DNA of 64,000 bases from Dolichospermum sp. DET69 (GTDB taxonomy: Bacteria; Cyanobacteriota; Cyanobacteriia; Cyanobacteriales; Nostocaceae). Location: the NCBI GenBank assembly GCA_017355425.1, contig CP070233.1, positions 1,032,501-1,096,500 of the forward strand. The letters are read 5' to 3'. Positions 17,931 through 25,940 of this stretch are shown one piece after another (within the stretch, counting starts at the first letter, position 1; every line of letters starts with the position of its first letter). A program made the translations under genes and the position numbers. The notes below the pieces were generated by a model. It was not told the origin of the DNA. It saw only the letters and a list, made by a program, of their open reading frames with translations, and did not search any database.

Positions 17931-17961
17931 TTGGAAGAGCGACTGTAAATTAGGGTATAAT
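17931..17961 (+). promoter_or_regulatory. Candidate sigma70-type promoter of the split TA operon
   Basis: TTGGAA at 17931-17936 and TATAAT at 17956-17961, spacer 19 bp, lie 70 bp upstream of the ATG at 18033. The perfect -10 box supports it; the spacer is slightly long. Confidence 0.5.
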
Positions 17962-18032
17962 GTGGAGGGATATTGCAGACTAAAGCAATTGTGGGTCACT
18001 ATTAATGACTATTAACTCAGGAGGGTTCAACA

Positions 18033-18062
18033 ATGCAGGTTGATACAATACTAGTTGACACT
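18033..18062 (+). pseudogene. Antitoxin gene, 5' fragment cut by IS
   Basis: An excellent Shine-Dalgarno AGGAGG (18019-18024) lies 8 nt before ATG at 18033, which begins MQVDTILVD. The frame then runs straight into the end of the TnpB element. The matching 3' part appears on the other side of the element at 19666-19861, followed by a MazF-type start. I infer that this is the start of an antitoxin gene split by transposon insertion. Confidence 0.6.
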
Positions 18063-18069
18063 CTCAGGT

Positions 18070-19395
18070 CTAAAGACACTGAGATTCTGCGGACAGAGTA
18101 AGCTTAGGGCTTAATACCCAAAGTCTAATTCTCGCTGCGTTCGTCAAACAACGCCTACCCAGTAAGCCCAAGTCTAAGCTTAGATTGCTGGCTACTTTTC
18201 TTAGAATGTTCGCTGCACCATTTAAATCAGCGTTAACAATTGAACCATTAGCTGACTGATACAATCCACGTTTAACGCGCTTACCCGATGCTTTCCACCC
18301 TTCTGGTTTTTGACCATAAACGGGTAGGGAGTCTCCATCCAAGAAAGATGCTTTTGACGTATAAGATTCTTCAGTTTCTTGAAATCTAATTCCGTGTAAA
18401 TCACATAATTGTTTTAGTCGGTCTTTGAGTTTACCTAACGGCATTTGGACAAACTTTTGATTATTAATTCGCCCCATGTTAGCGTTAGATTTAAATCCGT
18501 CATTCCAGCCGATTACTAATGTACCAATGCCGTATTTTAAGCAATGATCAATAATTAGTTTTGCAGCTTTATTAACCCCATCTTTCATTTGATGGTTGCG
18601 TTTACGGGTCACACGGTCTAGCCAATTATCCCAATAAGCCTCCGGTTTTCCTTCTTTTCGTGTTGATACTTTTTTGTTCCAAATCTGGTTCATCGCCTTC
18701 ATTGCACGGGCATCAATCAATAAAGAATTGCCCAAAGTATCAACACAAGCCGCTAAATTTTCAGCCGTTCCCAGGTCAATAGACAATGCCTGATGGATGT
18801 CTAAAACGTGGTTTTGTCTTTCAACTTCATAAGACATTTCCAGATAAAAAACACCGTTTTTAGGTAAGATGGTGAACTCTTTAACCTTTGATATATCTAT
18901 GTTTGACGGCATTGGTAGGAAAAATTCAGAAATTCCAAACCATCTTTTAACTGTTAGTCCCAACGAAAATCTGATCTGTCCATTGACTAGAGTTAGCTTT
19001 TGTGTCCCACTATTAGGATAAGTAACTTTAAAAAGTTTAGAGCCTGTTAGATAGCCGGGAGCTTTGGGCTTAAAGTGTAATTGACCTTTGATGAATAAAG
19101 AACGTAATTCTTTAAAAGATTTAAAAGCCTCAGCTACAGACAATAAAGTTTGTTGTGCGGGGACGGATGGCATTGATTGAGCGACCATAGTTTTAGAAAC
19201 TGAAGGCTCATAAATCAAATCAAACTTACCCGTTAAAAGTTTTCCAGTTTTAAAAAATGTTTGTCTAGCAAAATAAACACCACTGTTATAGAGCCTACCC
19301 GACTGTTGACAAAGATATTCTAAAATTGCCTTTATCTCATTGTCGGGAGACAACAAAACCTGTTGTACTCCCATTGATTTACTAACTTTAGACAT
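18070..19395 (-). CDS. tnpB: TnpB family RNA-guided nuclease
   Basis: 441 residues. The split RuvC nuclease is complete: Asp207 (LSIDLGTAENL), Glu343 (EESYTSKASF) and Asp390 (VNADLNGAANI). N-terminal wedge-like region, about residues 1-200. The zinc-ribbon cysteines usually found between the Glu and last Asp motifs are missing (TSKASFLDGD and GKRVKRGLYQSANG), a state I associate with a large cyanobacterial subgroup. The stop codon lies inside the right-end hairpin, typical of these elements, whose guide (omega) RNA is expected to overlap the 3' end of the gene. TnpB proteins cut at empty donor sites guided by that RNA. ATG at 19395. Confidence 0.92.
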   Translation of the reverse strand: MSKVSKSMGVQQVLLSPDNEIKAILEYLCQQSGRLYNSGVYFARQTFFKTGKLLTGKFDLIYEPSVSKTMVAQSMPSVPAQQTLLSVAEAFKSFKELRSLFIKGQLHFKPKAPGYLTGSKLFKVTYPNSGTQKLTLVNGQIRFSLGLTVKRWFGISEFFLPMPSNIDISKVKEFTILPKNGVFYLEMSYEVERQNHVLDIHQALSIDLGTAENLAACVDTLGNSLLIDARAMKAMNQIWNKKVSTRKEGKPEAYWDNWLDRVTRKRNHQMKDGVNKAAKLIIDHCLKYGIGTLVIGWNDGFKSNANMGRINNQKFVQMPLGKLKDRLKQLCDLHGIRFQETEESYTSKASFLDGDSLPVYGQKPEGWKASGKRVKRGLYQSANGSIVNADLNGAANILRKVASNLSLDLGLLGRRCLTNAARIRLWVLSPKLTLSAESQCL

Positions 19396-19454
19396 TGTTC
19401 GGGTTGCAATGTTATGATATTATTATCATAGCATACTAATATTCAATTGTCATC

Positions 19455-19589
19455 ATGTCTAGAAAAAAAGGTACTGTTATTTATTTGTCGGAAGAAGACA
19501 AAGCAAAGTTAGAACAGATTGCTGCAAGCTGGGGGGTGTCTCAGTCATCGGCCACACAAAGACTAATTAGAGAATACAAGTTAGCTTAG
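19455..19589 (+). CDS. Small ribbon-helix-helix (CopG-like) protein
   Basis: 44 residues, beginning MSRKKGTVIYLSEEDKAK: a short basic arm, one strand (GTVIYLS), then two helices (EEDKAKLEQIAASWGV and SSATQRLIREYKL). This is the ribbon-helix-helix DNA-binding fold in its minimal size. It is divergent from tnpB with 59 bp between the two starts, inside the same pair of IS hairpins, and followed by its own hairpin. I infer a repressor of tnpB or of the element. ATG at 19455 lacks a strong Shine-Dalgarno. Confidence 0.7.
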   Translation: MSRKKGTVIYLSEEDKAKLEQIAASWGVSQSSATQRLIREYKLA

Positions 19590-19594
19590 GAAGG

Positions 19595-19621
19595 CACACG
19601 GCGGTTAAAACCGCCCGTGTC
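19595..19621 (+). terminator. Hairpin after the RHH gene
   Basis: ACACGGCGGTT pairs with AACCGCCCGTGT with one bulged base, starting 6 bp after the stop codon. The trailing sequence is only modestly T-rich. Confidence 0.6.
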
Positions 19622-19665
19622 ACTTATATCTCAGGTCTAAAGACGCTGAGTTTTACGTTTACCGG

Positions 19666-19861
19666 ATGCTCTTATAAAAGGTTACTTGAAAAAATCCGTC
19701 AGCTAGTTCCTGAACAAATTGTACTAGTTGAAAACTTTATTGATTCTCTATACCAACATAACAGAGAAAATAGTCTGACTCTAGCTGCGGTCAAGCTTTC
19801 TGAGCCAACTCTACAAAAAATCTGGGATAACCCTGATGATGCTGAGTATGACAAATTATAA
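19666..19861 (+). pseudogene. Antitoxin gene, 3' fragment
   Basis: An open frame without a start codon, reading KRLLEKIRQLVPEQIVLVEN, FIDSLYQHNRENSLTLAAVK and ending KIWDNPDDAEYDKL. The acidic C-terminus and the overlap with the start of a MazF-like gene are those of a MazE-type antitoxin. It is out of contact with its likely 5' part (18033-18062) because of the intervening TnpB element. Confidence 0.65.
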
Positions 19862-19952
19862 ATTTGGGGATGTTATTTTAGTACCCTTTCCTTTCACTAA
19901 TCAGACTACTACTAAAAAACGTCCAGCAGTGATTGTTAGTTCCAAATCCTAA
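19848..19952 (+). pseudogene. MazF/PemK toxin, truncated
   Basis: Starts at ATG 19848, overlapping the antitoxin frame, and reads MTNYKFGDVILVPFPF then TKKRPAVIVSS, the first strands of a MazF/PemK-family RNase. It stops after 34 residues where about 110 are expected, at a junction (near 19945) with unrelated DNA. Inactive remnant. Confidence 0.75.
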
Positions 19953-20216
19953 CAGAGTGCTGAAAGTAGTCAAAACAGCAGCACGGGCAATCTTAAGCAT
20001 TTGAATGAATCCTTCTTTGATGGCTAACTTGTTGCTTTCACCGATAGTATTTTTCCCCACAAAAAAAATCAATGTGTATCCCCGCAGAAAAATGTGCGAA
20101 CTCCCGCAAATAAAATTGCGAACTTACGAACCCATCTAAAAACCCAAATCTGATTTTCCAAACAGGGAAAGAATTAGGAATCAGCTTGTCTCAAAATAAT
20201 CCCTGATGATCAGGAG
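19953..20216. other. Unidentified gene fragment
   Basis: On the minus strand the frame reads KNTIGESNKLAIKEGFIQML and ARAAVLTTFSTLL, fused at its end to the MazF remnant. It looks like part of a real protein, but I do not recognise it. The right part (20080-20216) holds no feature beyond the start region of the next small gene. Confidence 0.35.
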
Positions 20217-20222
20217 TTGATT

Positions 20223-20462
20223 ATGAAATTATCAGAAATGTATCAACAACAATTAGCAGAAATTAAAAAACAAGAACGAGAAGAAGGTGTATTAAGAGAA
20301 CGTCGAGCTATGATTGAAAGTATCCTACAAGTACGTTTTGGAGAACTTGATTCAGAATTAGCCACAATTATTGATCAAGTAATTGCTATGACTAGGGAAG
20401 AATTTACTCCTTTGCTTTTACAATTATCTCGTGAAGAGTTATTAGCAAGATTTACAAATTAA
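20223..20462 (+). pseudogene. C-terminal DUF4351-like fragment of an Rpn-type nuclease
   Basis: 79 residues from ATG 20223 (AGGAG upstream). The segment RRAMIESILQVRFGELDSEL, then FTPLLLQLSREELLARF, matches the C-terminal domain (DUF4351) found behind Rpn/PD-(D/E)XK nucleases. The nuclease part is missing, so this is a truncated gene, although the short form could still be translated. Related full-length but different Rpn proteins are at 55.8-60.0 kb. Confidence 0.6.
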
Positions 20463-20465
20463 ACT

Positions 20466-20498
20466 AGAACCCCGACTTTTCTAAGAAGTCGGGGTTCT
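20466..20498. repeat. Dispersed hairpin, copy 4 (GAACCCCGACTT)
   Basis: AGAACCCCGACTT with AAGTCGGGGTTCT, loop TTCTAAG region. Compensatory base changes relative to copies 1-3 (GATC to GAAC on both arms) show that the stem is maintained. Lies 4 bp after the DUF4351-like fragment. Confidence 0.75.
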
Positions 20499-20500
20499 GA

Positions 20501-21006
20501 ATGAATACAGAGGTAATGGACAGAATTGAATTAGAATCTGATTTAGATATAGATTTAATTTTAGATAAATTGACAGCTTTAGGACAGGAAATTAGAAATA
20601 AATTAAGCAATATTCGAGATTTAACTGAGAAAATGGCAGTAACTCCCATACTTCAAAAAGGATTAGATATAGGCATAAAAACCACAATACAAGAATTAGT
20701 AAATTCTGGAAAATTAACTCTACAAGTAATTACAGAAATTCAGCCTCTTCAAGAACCACAATTCAACAGTATTTGGATTGAACAAAGAGAGGAAATTTAC
20801 CGCTTTTTCCGTGAAGCATTGAATAATGTCATCCAACACGCTCAACCACCTCACGGTACGGCTACCCAAGTATTTGTTAGTTTAGAGCAACAGGGAGATA
20901 AATGTACTTTAGTAATAGCAAATGATGCAGCTATTTTATCATCTACTTATACACCCAAAAAAGGCGGCTATGGTACTAAAATCATGGATACTATAGCCAA
21001 TGAACT
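20501..21006 (+). pseudogene. Histidine kinase fragment, C-terminus removed by IS insertion
   Basis: About 168 residues of a NarL-type sensor kinase C-terminus. REALNNVIQHAQP is the N-box and GGYGTKIMDTIANEL the G-box of the HATPase_c domain. The N-terminal sensor and phospho-acceptor regions are absent or greatly reduced, and the last strands are lost where the frame enters an IS200/605-type right end at 21007. The frame continues to 21151 only through transposon DNA. Non-functional as a kinase. Confidence 0.75.
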
Positions 21007-21250
21007 TTTGACACTCCCCGGTCTAAAGACGCGGGGATTCTATAGAGAGTTTCAGTCTATATCTCTCAGTTATCCCAGCTTCAGGCATTGCCTTAAATAT
21101 TTGGGTTCTTGCCCTGATCCTGTTTGCCATTACTGGCAGAATCATCTCTGACAAGCGTAACTTTCCGAGAGTCCCCCGGTAGGTTTTTAATGTCTTTGCT
21201 GACAATTTAATTGTCTCACGAATATGGATTAAAATTTGAAATAATTTCAA
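21007..21250 (-). mobile_element. IS200/IS605-type remnant with TnpB C-terminus
   Basis: Right-end hairpin CCCCGGTCTAAAGACGCGGGG (21016-21036) with the same GTCTAAAGAC loop and the same GTGTCAA border as the intact element at 18 kb. On the minus strand the short frame ends LKLSIESPRL, the usual close of cyanobacterial TnpB proteins. The rest of tnpB is gone, so this is a deletion derivative. Confidence 0.7.
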
Positions 21251-21317
21251 ATTTTTAAATTAATGTCAATGCAGGATAAAGGAAAGCCTCTAGCCTTCAT
21301 CCCTTGTCTAAAGCACA

Positions 21318-21344
21318 GATGTAGCTTCCTAAGTCAGCTACATC
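21318..21344. repeat. Hairpin between IS remnant and nadK
   Basis: Perfect 9-bp stem GATGTAGCT/AGCTACATC with a 9-nt loop. No T-run. It lies 140 bp downstream of the end of nadK on the other strand, and may be the left-end relic of the adjacent transposon or a terminator. Confidence 0.55.
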
Positions 21345-21481
21345 TTCAAGGGTTTTCGGCATTTCCCTTATAAATGGTGTATGGGAAATATCAGTTTTAC
21401 CCAATGGAGAAGTGCAAGTTACGCTAAGTTGGCGTTTACCGCCCAAAATTGCACTAAGCATTGATTACTAACTACCAATAA

Positions 21482-22399
21482 TTAAGGTAATTCCACAGAA
21501 TTGGGTTTAGCAATATGTGGTAAACCCCAACCGAGTTTTTCCCGCAGAACACGGAAAAATTCCGGTGACTGGAGACGAATAAATCGGGCGCTATAGGGCG
21601 ATCGCTCTAAATATACCCGATCTTCTGACATTACATAACATCCACCATTGCCATCTACCACCATCACCAATCGCTGAATGTTGACAGGATAGATATTAAC
21701 TGGTTCACTATCAGGGAATACCAAAGCCCTAGAAGCTAGGGAATGGGGACAAATGGGGACTAACTGCAATACAGGAACACCAGGAGTAATCACTGGACCA
21801 CCTGCGCTTAATGAATAAGCTGTAGAACCCGTTGGGGTAGAAACAATAATCCCGTCAGCCGCAATATCCACAGGTGAATGTCGTCCTACCGCAATTTCAA
21901 AATGGCACATACAAGTTAAAGGTTCTCGATGTAGCACCATTTCATTTAAGCAGAGGGCTTCCCACATCACAGTATCTCCTCGGAGAACTTTGACGGTGAG
22001 CATGGCTCTATCTTCAACTTCATATTCACCAGCCATTGCTTGTTCTATGGCTTGGGGCAATTGGTTGAGATAAGTTTCTGTCAAAAATCCCATGTGACCA
22101 GTATTAACTGTCAGCATGGGGATACCAGAGGGGGCGACTAGGCGTGATGCTGCTAACACAGTTCCATCTCCCCCTAACACCACGGCAAATTTCATGTCTG
22201 AGTCAAAGCCAGGGGGCGTAAGACCTTCAATGGGGGTGTGAAAGACAGGACTATCTGGTTGAGAATAGCCCAATATACCACCGATGCTCGCTGTGATGTA
22301 CACATCCCAACCAGCAGCAGTAAGTTTGTCTTTTAGTTCAATAGCGACACTACTCGCTATTGGTTTAATATCGTTGTAGATAATGCCTACTTTCGGCAC
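21482..22399 (-). CDS. nadK: NAD kinase
   Basis: Phosphorylates NAD to NADP. The signature [11 protein letters not shown], the substrate loop [13 protein letters not shown], the NE/D motif [11 protein letters not shown] and the glycine-rich [21 protein letters not shown] are intact. I take the GTG at 22399 as start (305 residues, beginning PKVGIIYND as in relatives); the frame is open to another GTG at 22450, adding [17 protein letters not shown]. Cyanobacteria usually have two NadK genes, so this may be one of two. Next upstream on the same strand is ycf39, 84 bp away. Confidence 0.93.
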   Translation of the reverse strand: MPKVGIIYNDIKPIASSVAIELKDKLTAAGWDVYITASIGGILGYSQPDSPVFHTPIEGLTPPGFDSDMKFAVVLGGDGTVLAASRLVAPSGIPMLTVNTGHMGFLTETYLNQLPQAIEQAMAGEYEVEDRAMLTVKVLRGDTVMWEALCLNEMVLHREPLTCMCHFEIAVGRHSPVDIAADGIIVSTPTGSTAYSLSAGGPVITPGVPVLQLVPICPHSLASRALVFPDSEPVNIYPVNIQRLVMVVDGNGGCYVMSEDRVYLERSPYSARFIRLQSPEFFRVLREKLGWGLPHIAKPNSVELP

Positions 22400-22482
22400 A
22401 CTCAAATATCCAAGTTTAAGGGATGATTTTTCTGTATCTAATAGTTGCACATTTTTGATTCATGTCACCATTAGTCTTACAT

Positions 22483-23484
22483 TTATTGACTATTGGCTTT
22501 GGAAGATGGTTTAAAAGGAGTTTTTTTACTTTTCAGCTTTTTATTTTTGGCTTTCTCATAATCTAACTGTTTCAGCTTGTTCATAATTCGGCTGAAATAT
22601 TCTTGTAGATATGCTTCCAGGGTGGTAGTTTCTTGTTTATCTAACCCAAAAACAGTATATACTTCGTCCATATTTTCGGCATTTAGAGCTTTACCACCTG
22701 CTAAAACTTCTGTAAAGGCTAATCTATCAGCAACATTCCATCCCCATTGAAAGCAGCGCAGTAAACTTTGTACAGTTCGTAGTAAAGCAATGGGCATTCT
22801 GGTAACTTTTGCGTCTCTATCAGATAAGCGTTCACAAAGATTAATAATTTCCTCAGCACTCCAAGCGCGAGTTCCCACTAGAGGAAAGGCTTGTTTTTCT
22901 GTTGCTGGCACAGTCAAAGCCCGAACAGCAAATTTAGCAATATCCTGAGTGTCCATGTAGCCAATAGGTGAAGATGTCCCTGTCACCCATACTGGTTGTT
23001 TTTCTAAAATAGGTACGCCATACTGACCAATTAACCCTTGCATAAATCCAGCTAAACGTAAAATTGTATAGTTTAAACCAGATTCTGCTAAAAATGCTTC
23101 TGTACATCGCTTAATTTCCATTAGCGGTACATTGGGGTATTTGTCAGCATCGAGAATTGAAAAGAAGATAAACCTTTCTACACCAGCGGCTTTGGCTGCT
23201 TGAATTAATGCTACTTTACCATCCCAATCTACCTCTTTAATAGTCAGGGAATCTGTAGCCCGGGATGTAGAAGCATCAATAACTGCGGTTACATCTGTTA
23301 ACGCGTCCGTTAGGGTTTGTGGATTACACAAGTTTCCCCGGACCAGTTCTGCACCCCATTCTTTGAGAAAAGCAGCTTTTTTAGGACTGCGAACTAAACA
23401 GCGAACTTTGTAACCTTCATCAATTGCCCGACGAGCTACTTGTCTTCCCAAAGTGCCAGTTGCACCAACTATTAATAATGTCAT
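22483..23484 (-). CDS. ycf39: Ycf39/HCF244-type PSII assembly factor
   Basis: An atypical SDR/NmrA-like protein of 333 residues with the NADP-binding GATGTLGRQVARRA at the N-terminus and the family phrases ELVRGNLCNPQTL, VIDASTSRATDS, FIFFSILDADKYP and LAGFMQGLIGQY. Ycf39 (HCF244 in plants) helps deliver chlorophyll to newly made D1 at photosystem II and pairs with Hlip proteins. The last 30 residues are a lysine-rich tail (KAKNKKLKSKKTPFKPSSK) that looks species-specific. Its upstream region contains a 159-bp heptamer array, only 90 bp before the start codon. Confidence 0.9.
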   Translation of the reverse strand: MTLLIVGATGTLGRQVARRAIDEGYKVRCLVRSPKKAAFLKEWGAELVRGNLCNPQTLTDALTDVTAVIDASTSRATDSLTIKEVDWDGKVALIQAAKAAGVERFIFFSILDADKYPNVPLMEIKRCTEAFLAESGLNYTILRLAGFMQGLIGQYGVPILEKQPVWVTGTSSPIGYMDTQDIAKFAVRALTVPATEKQAFPLVGTRAWSAEEIINLCERLSDRDAKVTRMPIALLRTVQSLLRCFQWGWNVADRLAFTEVLAGGKALNAENMDEVYTVFGLDKQETTTLEAYLQEYFSRIMNKLKQLDYEKAKNKKLKSKKTPFKPSSKANSQ

Positions 23485-23573
23485 GGGGTTGGTTATATAT
23501 CTTAATGTTTATGAGAAGAATCTTAACAGAATTAGTTATCTAAATAAAACTTTACATTTTTTTCATAAAATTT

Positions 23574-23732
23574 GGTAATGGGTAATGGGTAATGGGTAAT
23601 GGGTAATGGGTAATGGGTAATGGGTAATGGGTAATGGGTAATGGGTAATGGGTAATGGGTAATGGGTAATGGGTAATGGGTAATGGGTAATGGGTAATGG
23701 GTAATGGGTAATGGGTAATGGGTAATGGGTAA
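23574..23732. repeat. Heptamer (GGTAATG) tandem array, about 22 units
   Basis: An almost pure run of the 7-mer over 159 bp between petM and ycf39. Seven-base units shift frame and helix phase with each change in copy number. No spacers, so not CRISPR. A minus-strand frame across it gives only a repeated LPITHYP peptide and is spurious. Confidence 0.98.
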
Positions 23733-23788
23733 GAAATAATATATAGTCTTCCCCCATTTCTCCCATCTCCCGTACCCCTAGTATCCTT

Positions 23789-23893
23789 CTATTCTTCTGC
23801 GCCTTGAATTTTGAGTAACAAAGCACCGATTGCCCAACCTACGAAGATTAGACCGAAAGATAGCATCGCTGCATTTAAGATTTCGCCACCCAT
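23789..23893 (-). CDS. petM: Cytochrome b6f complex subunit PetM
   Basis: A 34-residue single-span membrane protein, reading [20 protein letters not shown] and ending [10 protein letters not shown], which is PetM almost letter for letter. PetM is a small peripheral subunit of the thylakoid cytochrome b6f complex. ATG at 23893 has a strong AGGAGA 9 nt upstream. It is the first gene of the minus strand after the pdxA intergenic region and stands apart from the other b6f genes; petG is found at 42.9 kb. Confidence 0.95.
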   Translation of the reverse strand: MGGEILNAAMLSFGLIFVGWAIGALLLKIQGAEE

Positions 23894-23990
23894 TTGCTGT
23901 AATTCTCCTTATTCTTTGTACACTAGGTCTATAAGAACTCTTGATTAGACCTTTATGAATAATTTTAAACTAATTTAGCCAGGCCAGGCA

Positions 23991-24014
23991 GATCCCCGAA
24001 AGAAGTCGGTGATC
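23991..24014. repeat. Degraded AGATCCCCGA hairpin, copy 5
   Basis: AGATCCCCGA and TCGGTGATCT remain of the dispersed hairpin; the CTTCTT of the left arm is deleted. It lies 30 bp before pdxA. Confidence 0.55.
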
Positions 24015-24046
24015 TAGTTCCATCCATTCTATCAGGTATAAATTTT

Positions 24047-25081
24047 ATGTATCAAATAAATAAACGTCCCCGTTTGGCACTGACCCTAGGAGATCCTGCC
24101 GGTATTGGTTCTGAGGTGATTTTGAAGGCTTTAGCAGATCCAGAAGTTACTCAAAACTGCGATCTGGTGGTGGTAGGTAATAGAAATTTACTCACTAGCA
24201 GTTATGAAAATATTAGTAAAAATATTGATAATTCCCTAGCTTTGGTAAATCCTGCTGAGTTGTCTATTGTTGATGTGCCGAATGTTGGTGAAATTATTAT
24301 TGGTGTAGGTAATGCAGCTAGTGGTGCGGCGAGTTTTGCTTATATGGAATATGCGATCGCTCAAACTTTGGCAGGTGAGTTTGATGGAATTGTTACCGGA
24401 CCCATTGCTAAATCGGCTTGGAAGGCGGCAGGTTACAATTATCCAGGACAAACGGAACTTTTAGCCGCAAGGGCTGGTGTAGACCGTTTTGGGATGTTGT
24501 TTGTAGGGCGATCGCCTTTTACTGGTTGGACACTGCGAGCAATACTAGCCACCACACATATTCCTTTATGTCAAGTAGCTGCTACGTTAACACCGCAGTT
24601 ATTAACTCAGAAATTAGATTTGTTGATGGAATGTTTAGAGGATGATTTTGGGATTAAAAATGGGAGAATTGCGATCTCCGGTTTAAATCCCCATAGCGGT
24701 GAAATGGGACAACTAGGAACAGAAGAAATAGATTGGTTAATTCCCTGGTTGGAGTTAGAACGCCAAAAACGTCCGCATTTCCAGCTAGAAGGACCTATAC
24801 CCCCAGATACAATGTGGGTTAAACCGGGAATGGCTTGGTATGGTAATTCTCCCATTCAAAATCCGGCTGATGCTTACTTGGCACTTTATCATGATCAAGG
24901 TTTAATTCCGGTGAAGTTGATGGCTTTTGATCGGGCTGTCAATACTACTATTGGTTTACCGTTTGTGCGAACTTCTCCAGATCATGGAACAGCTTTTGAT
25001 ATTGCGGGAAAAGGGATTGCTGATGCTACAAGTATGAAAGCAGCAATACAGTTAGCGATGGAGTTGGTGAAGCAGAGATGA
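24047..25081 (+). CDS. pdxA: 4-hydroxythreonine-4-phosphate dehydrogenase
   Basis: Pyridoxal phosphate synthesis (DXP-dependent route). 344 residues with [21 protein letters not shown], the substrate region [12 protein letters not shown], the metal-binding TTHIPL and GLNPHSGE, and the long signature [18 protein letters not shown], then [18 protein letters not shown]. The metal-ligand histidines are all present. Length is normal. Single gene on the plus strand. Confidence 0.96.
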   Translation: MYQINKRPRLALTLGDPAGIGSEVILKALADPEVTQNCDLVVVGNRNLLTSSYENISKNIDNSLALVNPAELSIVDVPNVGEIIIGVGNAASGAASFAYMEYAIAQTLAGEFDGIVTGPIAKSAWKAAGYNYPGQTELLAARAGVDRFGMLFVGRSPFTGWTLRAILATTHIPLCQVAATLTPQLLTQKLDLLMECLEDDFGIKNGRIAISGLNPHSGEMGQLGTEEIDWLIPWLELERQKRPHFQLEGPIPPDTMWVKPGMAWYGNSPIQNPADAYLALYHDQGLIPVKLMAFDRAVNTTIGLPFVRTSPDHGTAFDIAGKGIADATSMKAAIQLAMELVKQR

Positions 25082-25103
25082 AGCTAATATCTATATTAGT
25101 TAC

Positions 25104-25275
25104 TTACGAAACATTATTGATAATTTCCTTGACTAATTCTGTCCGATTTGCTCATTGTTGTAATACTTGAATAAATTCATGATCAAAGTAATTTCGATAT
25201 TTAGCAATGACTAAACATACTTCTTGAGGATCATCATTATGGTTATATTCTACTTGGATTAGTGCTGGTAAAATC
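25104..25275 (-). pseudogene. Short gene remnant with in-frame TGA
   Basis: A minus-strand frame reads ILPALIQVEYNHNDDPQEVC, LVIAKYRNYFDHEFIQVLQQ, then TGA, then ANRTELVKEIINNVS and a final TAA. The text on both sides of the TGA looks like one continuous protein end, so I read TGA as a mutated Trp codon. The 5' part is absent (stop upstream). Family not identified. Confidence 0.5.
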
Positions 25276-25649
25276 TATTTGGTTATCGCGTTGGGGTGGG
25301 GGAATTATGCAATTTTGTCAGAATCATGATATCCAGGATTTAAGGATGTACAAAATGGCTTATTAGTGGGTATGAGGATTTTTGGGATTTGAGGAAGGAT
25401 GTGGGTTGATAGAAGGAAATGATAATGATTTATGACATTTTGGTAATATAATAGAGAGAGTGAACAGGAAAATCTTGAATTTCATTAAGATTGAATAATT
25501 CATCAATAACAATCCTGAAAATCCTCAAATCCTGAAAATCCTGATTCTGACAATTAAAACCTGTAACTCACAGATAATTCATCAATAACAATCCTGAAAA
25601 TCCTCAAATCCTGAAAATCCTGATTCTGACAAAAGGAGAAAAATAAATT
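25276..25649. other. Repeat-rich intergenic region
   Basis: Contains no gene. Holds two direct copies of a 57-bp text beginning AATTCATCAATAACAATCCTG at 25496 and 25575, 79 bp apart, both built from the dispersed ATCCTGAAAATCCT motif. Related text follows HepT at 26300 and surrounds the Rpn genes at 55.7-60 kb. Confidence 0.7.
25496..25631. repeat. Direct repeat of ATCCTGAAAATCCT text
   Basis: Two near-identical 57-bp copies at 25496-25552 and 25575-25631, the second ending 19 bp before the MntA start. The repeat places a possible promoter or operator right upstream of the TA pair. Confidence 0.85.
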
Positions 25650-25940
25650 ATGGGAATTGAAGAATTATTATTACCATTTCGTGAAGAAATATTAAAACTT
25701 GCCACTAAATATGGTGCTTATAATTTGCGGGTGTTTGGTTCAGTTGCTAGAGGTGAAGCAACACCAGATAGTGATGTAGATTTTTTAGTAGAATTAAACC
25801 CCCAAACCAGTTTATTTGACTATATCAGCTTACAGCAAGATTTAGCATCATTATTAGGAAGAAAAATTGATATTGCTGAACCTGATAATTTACATGAATT
25901 AATTAAAGATCAAATATTAAAAGAGGCTGTAATTTTATGA
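25650..25940 (+). CDS. mntA: MntA-type nucleotidyltransferase antitoxin
   Basis: A 96-residue minimal nucleotidyltransferase. The catalytic pattern GSX10DXD is Gly30-Ser31 ... Asp42-Val-Asp44 in VFGSVARGEATPDSDVDFLV, and a third acidic residue is in KIDIAEPD. In type VII TA systems this protein silences the HEPN toxin by AMPylating its active-site tyrosine; the founding example is from Aphanizomenon. AAGGAGAA lies 10 nt before ATG. The gene overlaps hepT by 4 bp. Confidence 0.9.
   Translation: MGIEELLLPFREEILKLATKYGAYNLRVFGSVARGEATPDSDVDFLVELNPQTSLFDYISLQQDLASLLGRKIDIAEPDNLHELIKDQILKEAVIL

Larger units (their letters stand above)
18061..19652 (-). mobile_element. IS200/IS605-type element carrying TnpB and a small RHH gene
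   Basis: Bounded by two related hairpins: CTCAGGTCTAAAGACACTGAG (18063-18083), overlapping the end of tnpB, and CTCAGGTCTAAAGACGCTGAG (19630-19650). Read on the tnpB strand, the right end is GAATC, hairpin, GAGTGTCAA, which matches the end of a second remnant at 21007-21038. No TnpA transposase is present, so it is a TnpB-only element that would need a partner to move. It sits inside a toxin-antitoxin gene. The exact ends are inferred from the hairpins; this family makes no target duplication. Confidence 0.75.

Noticed and set aside
23563-23826. Minus-strand frame of repeated LPITHYP
   Set aside because: Translation of a heptamer array; overlaps petM in another frame.
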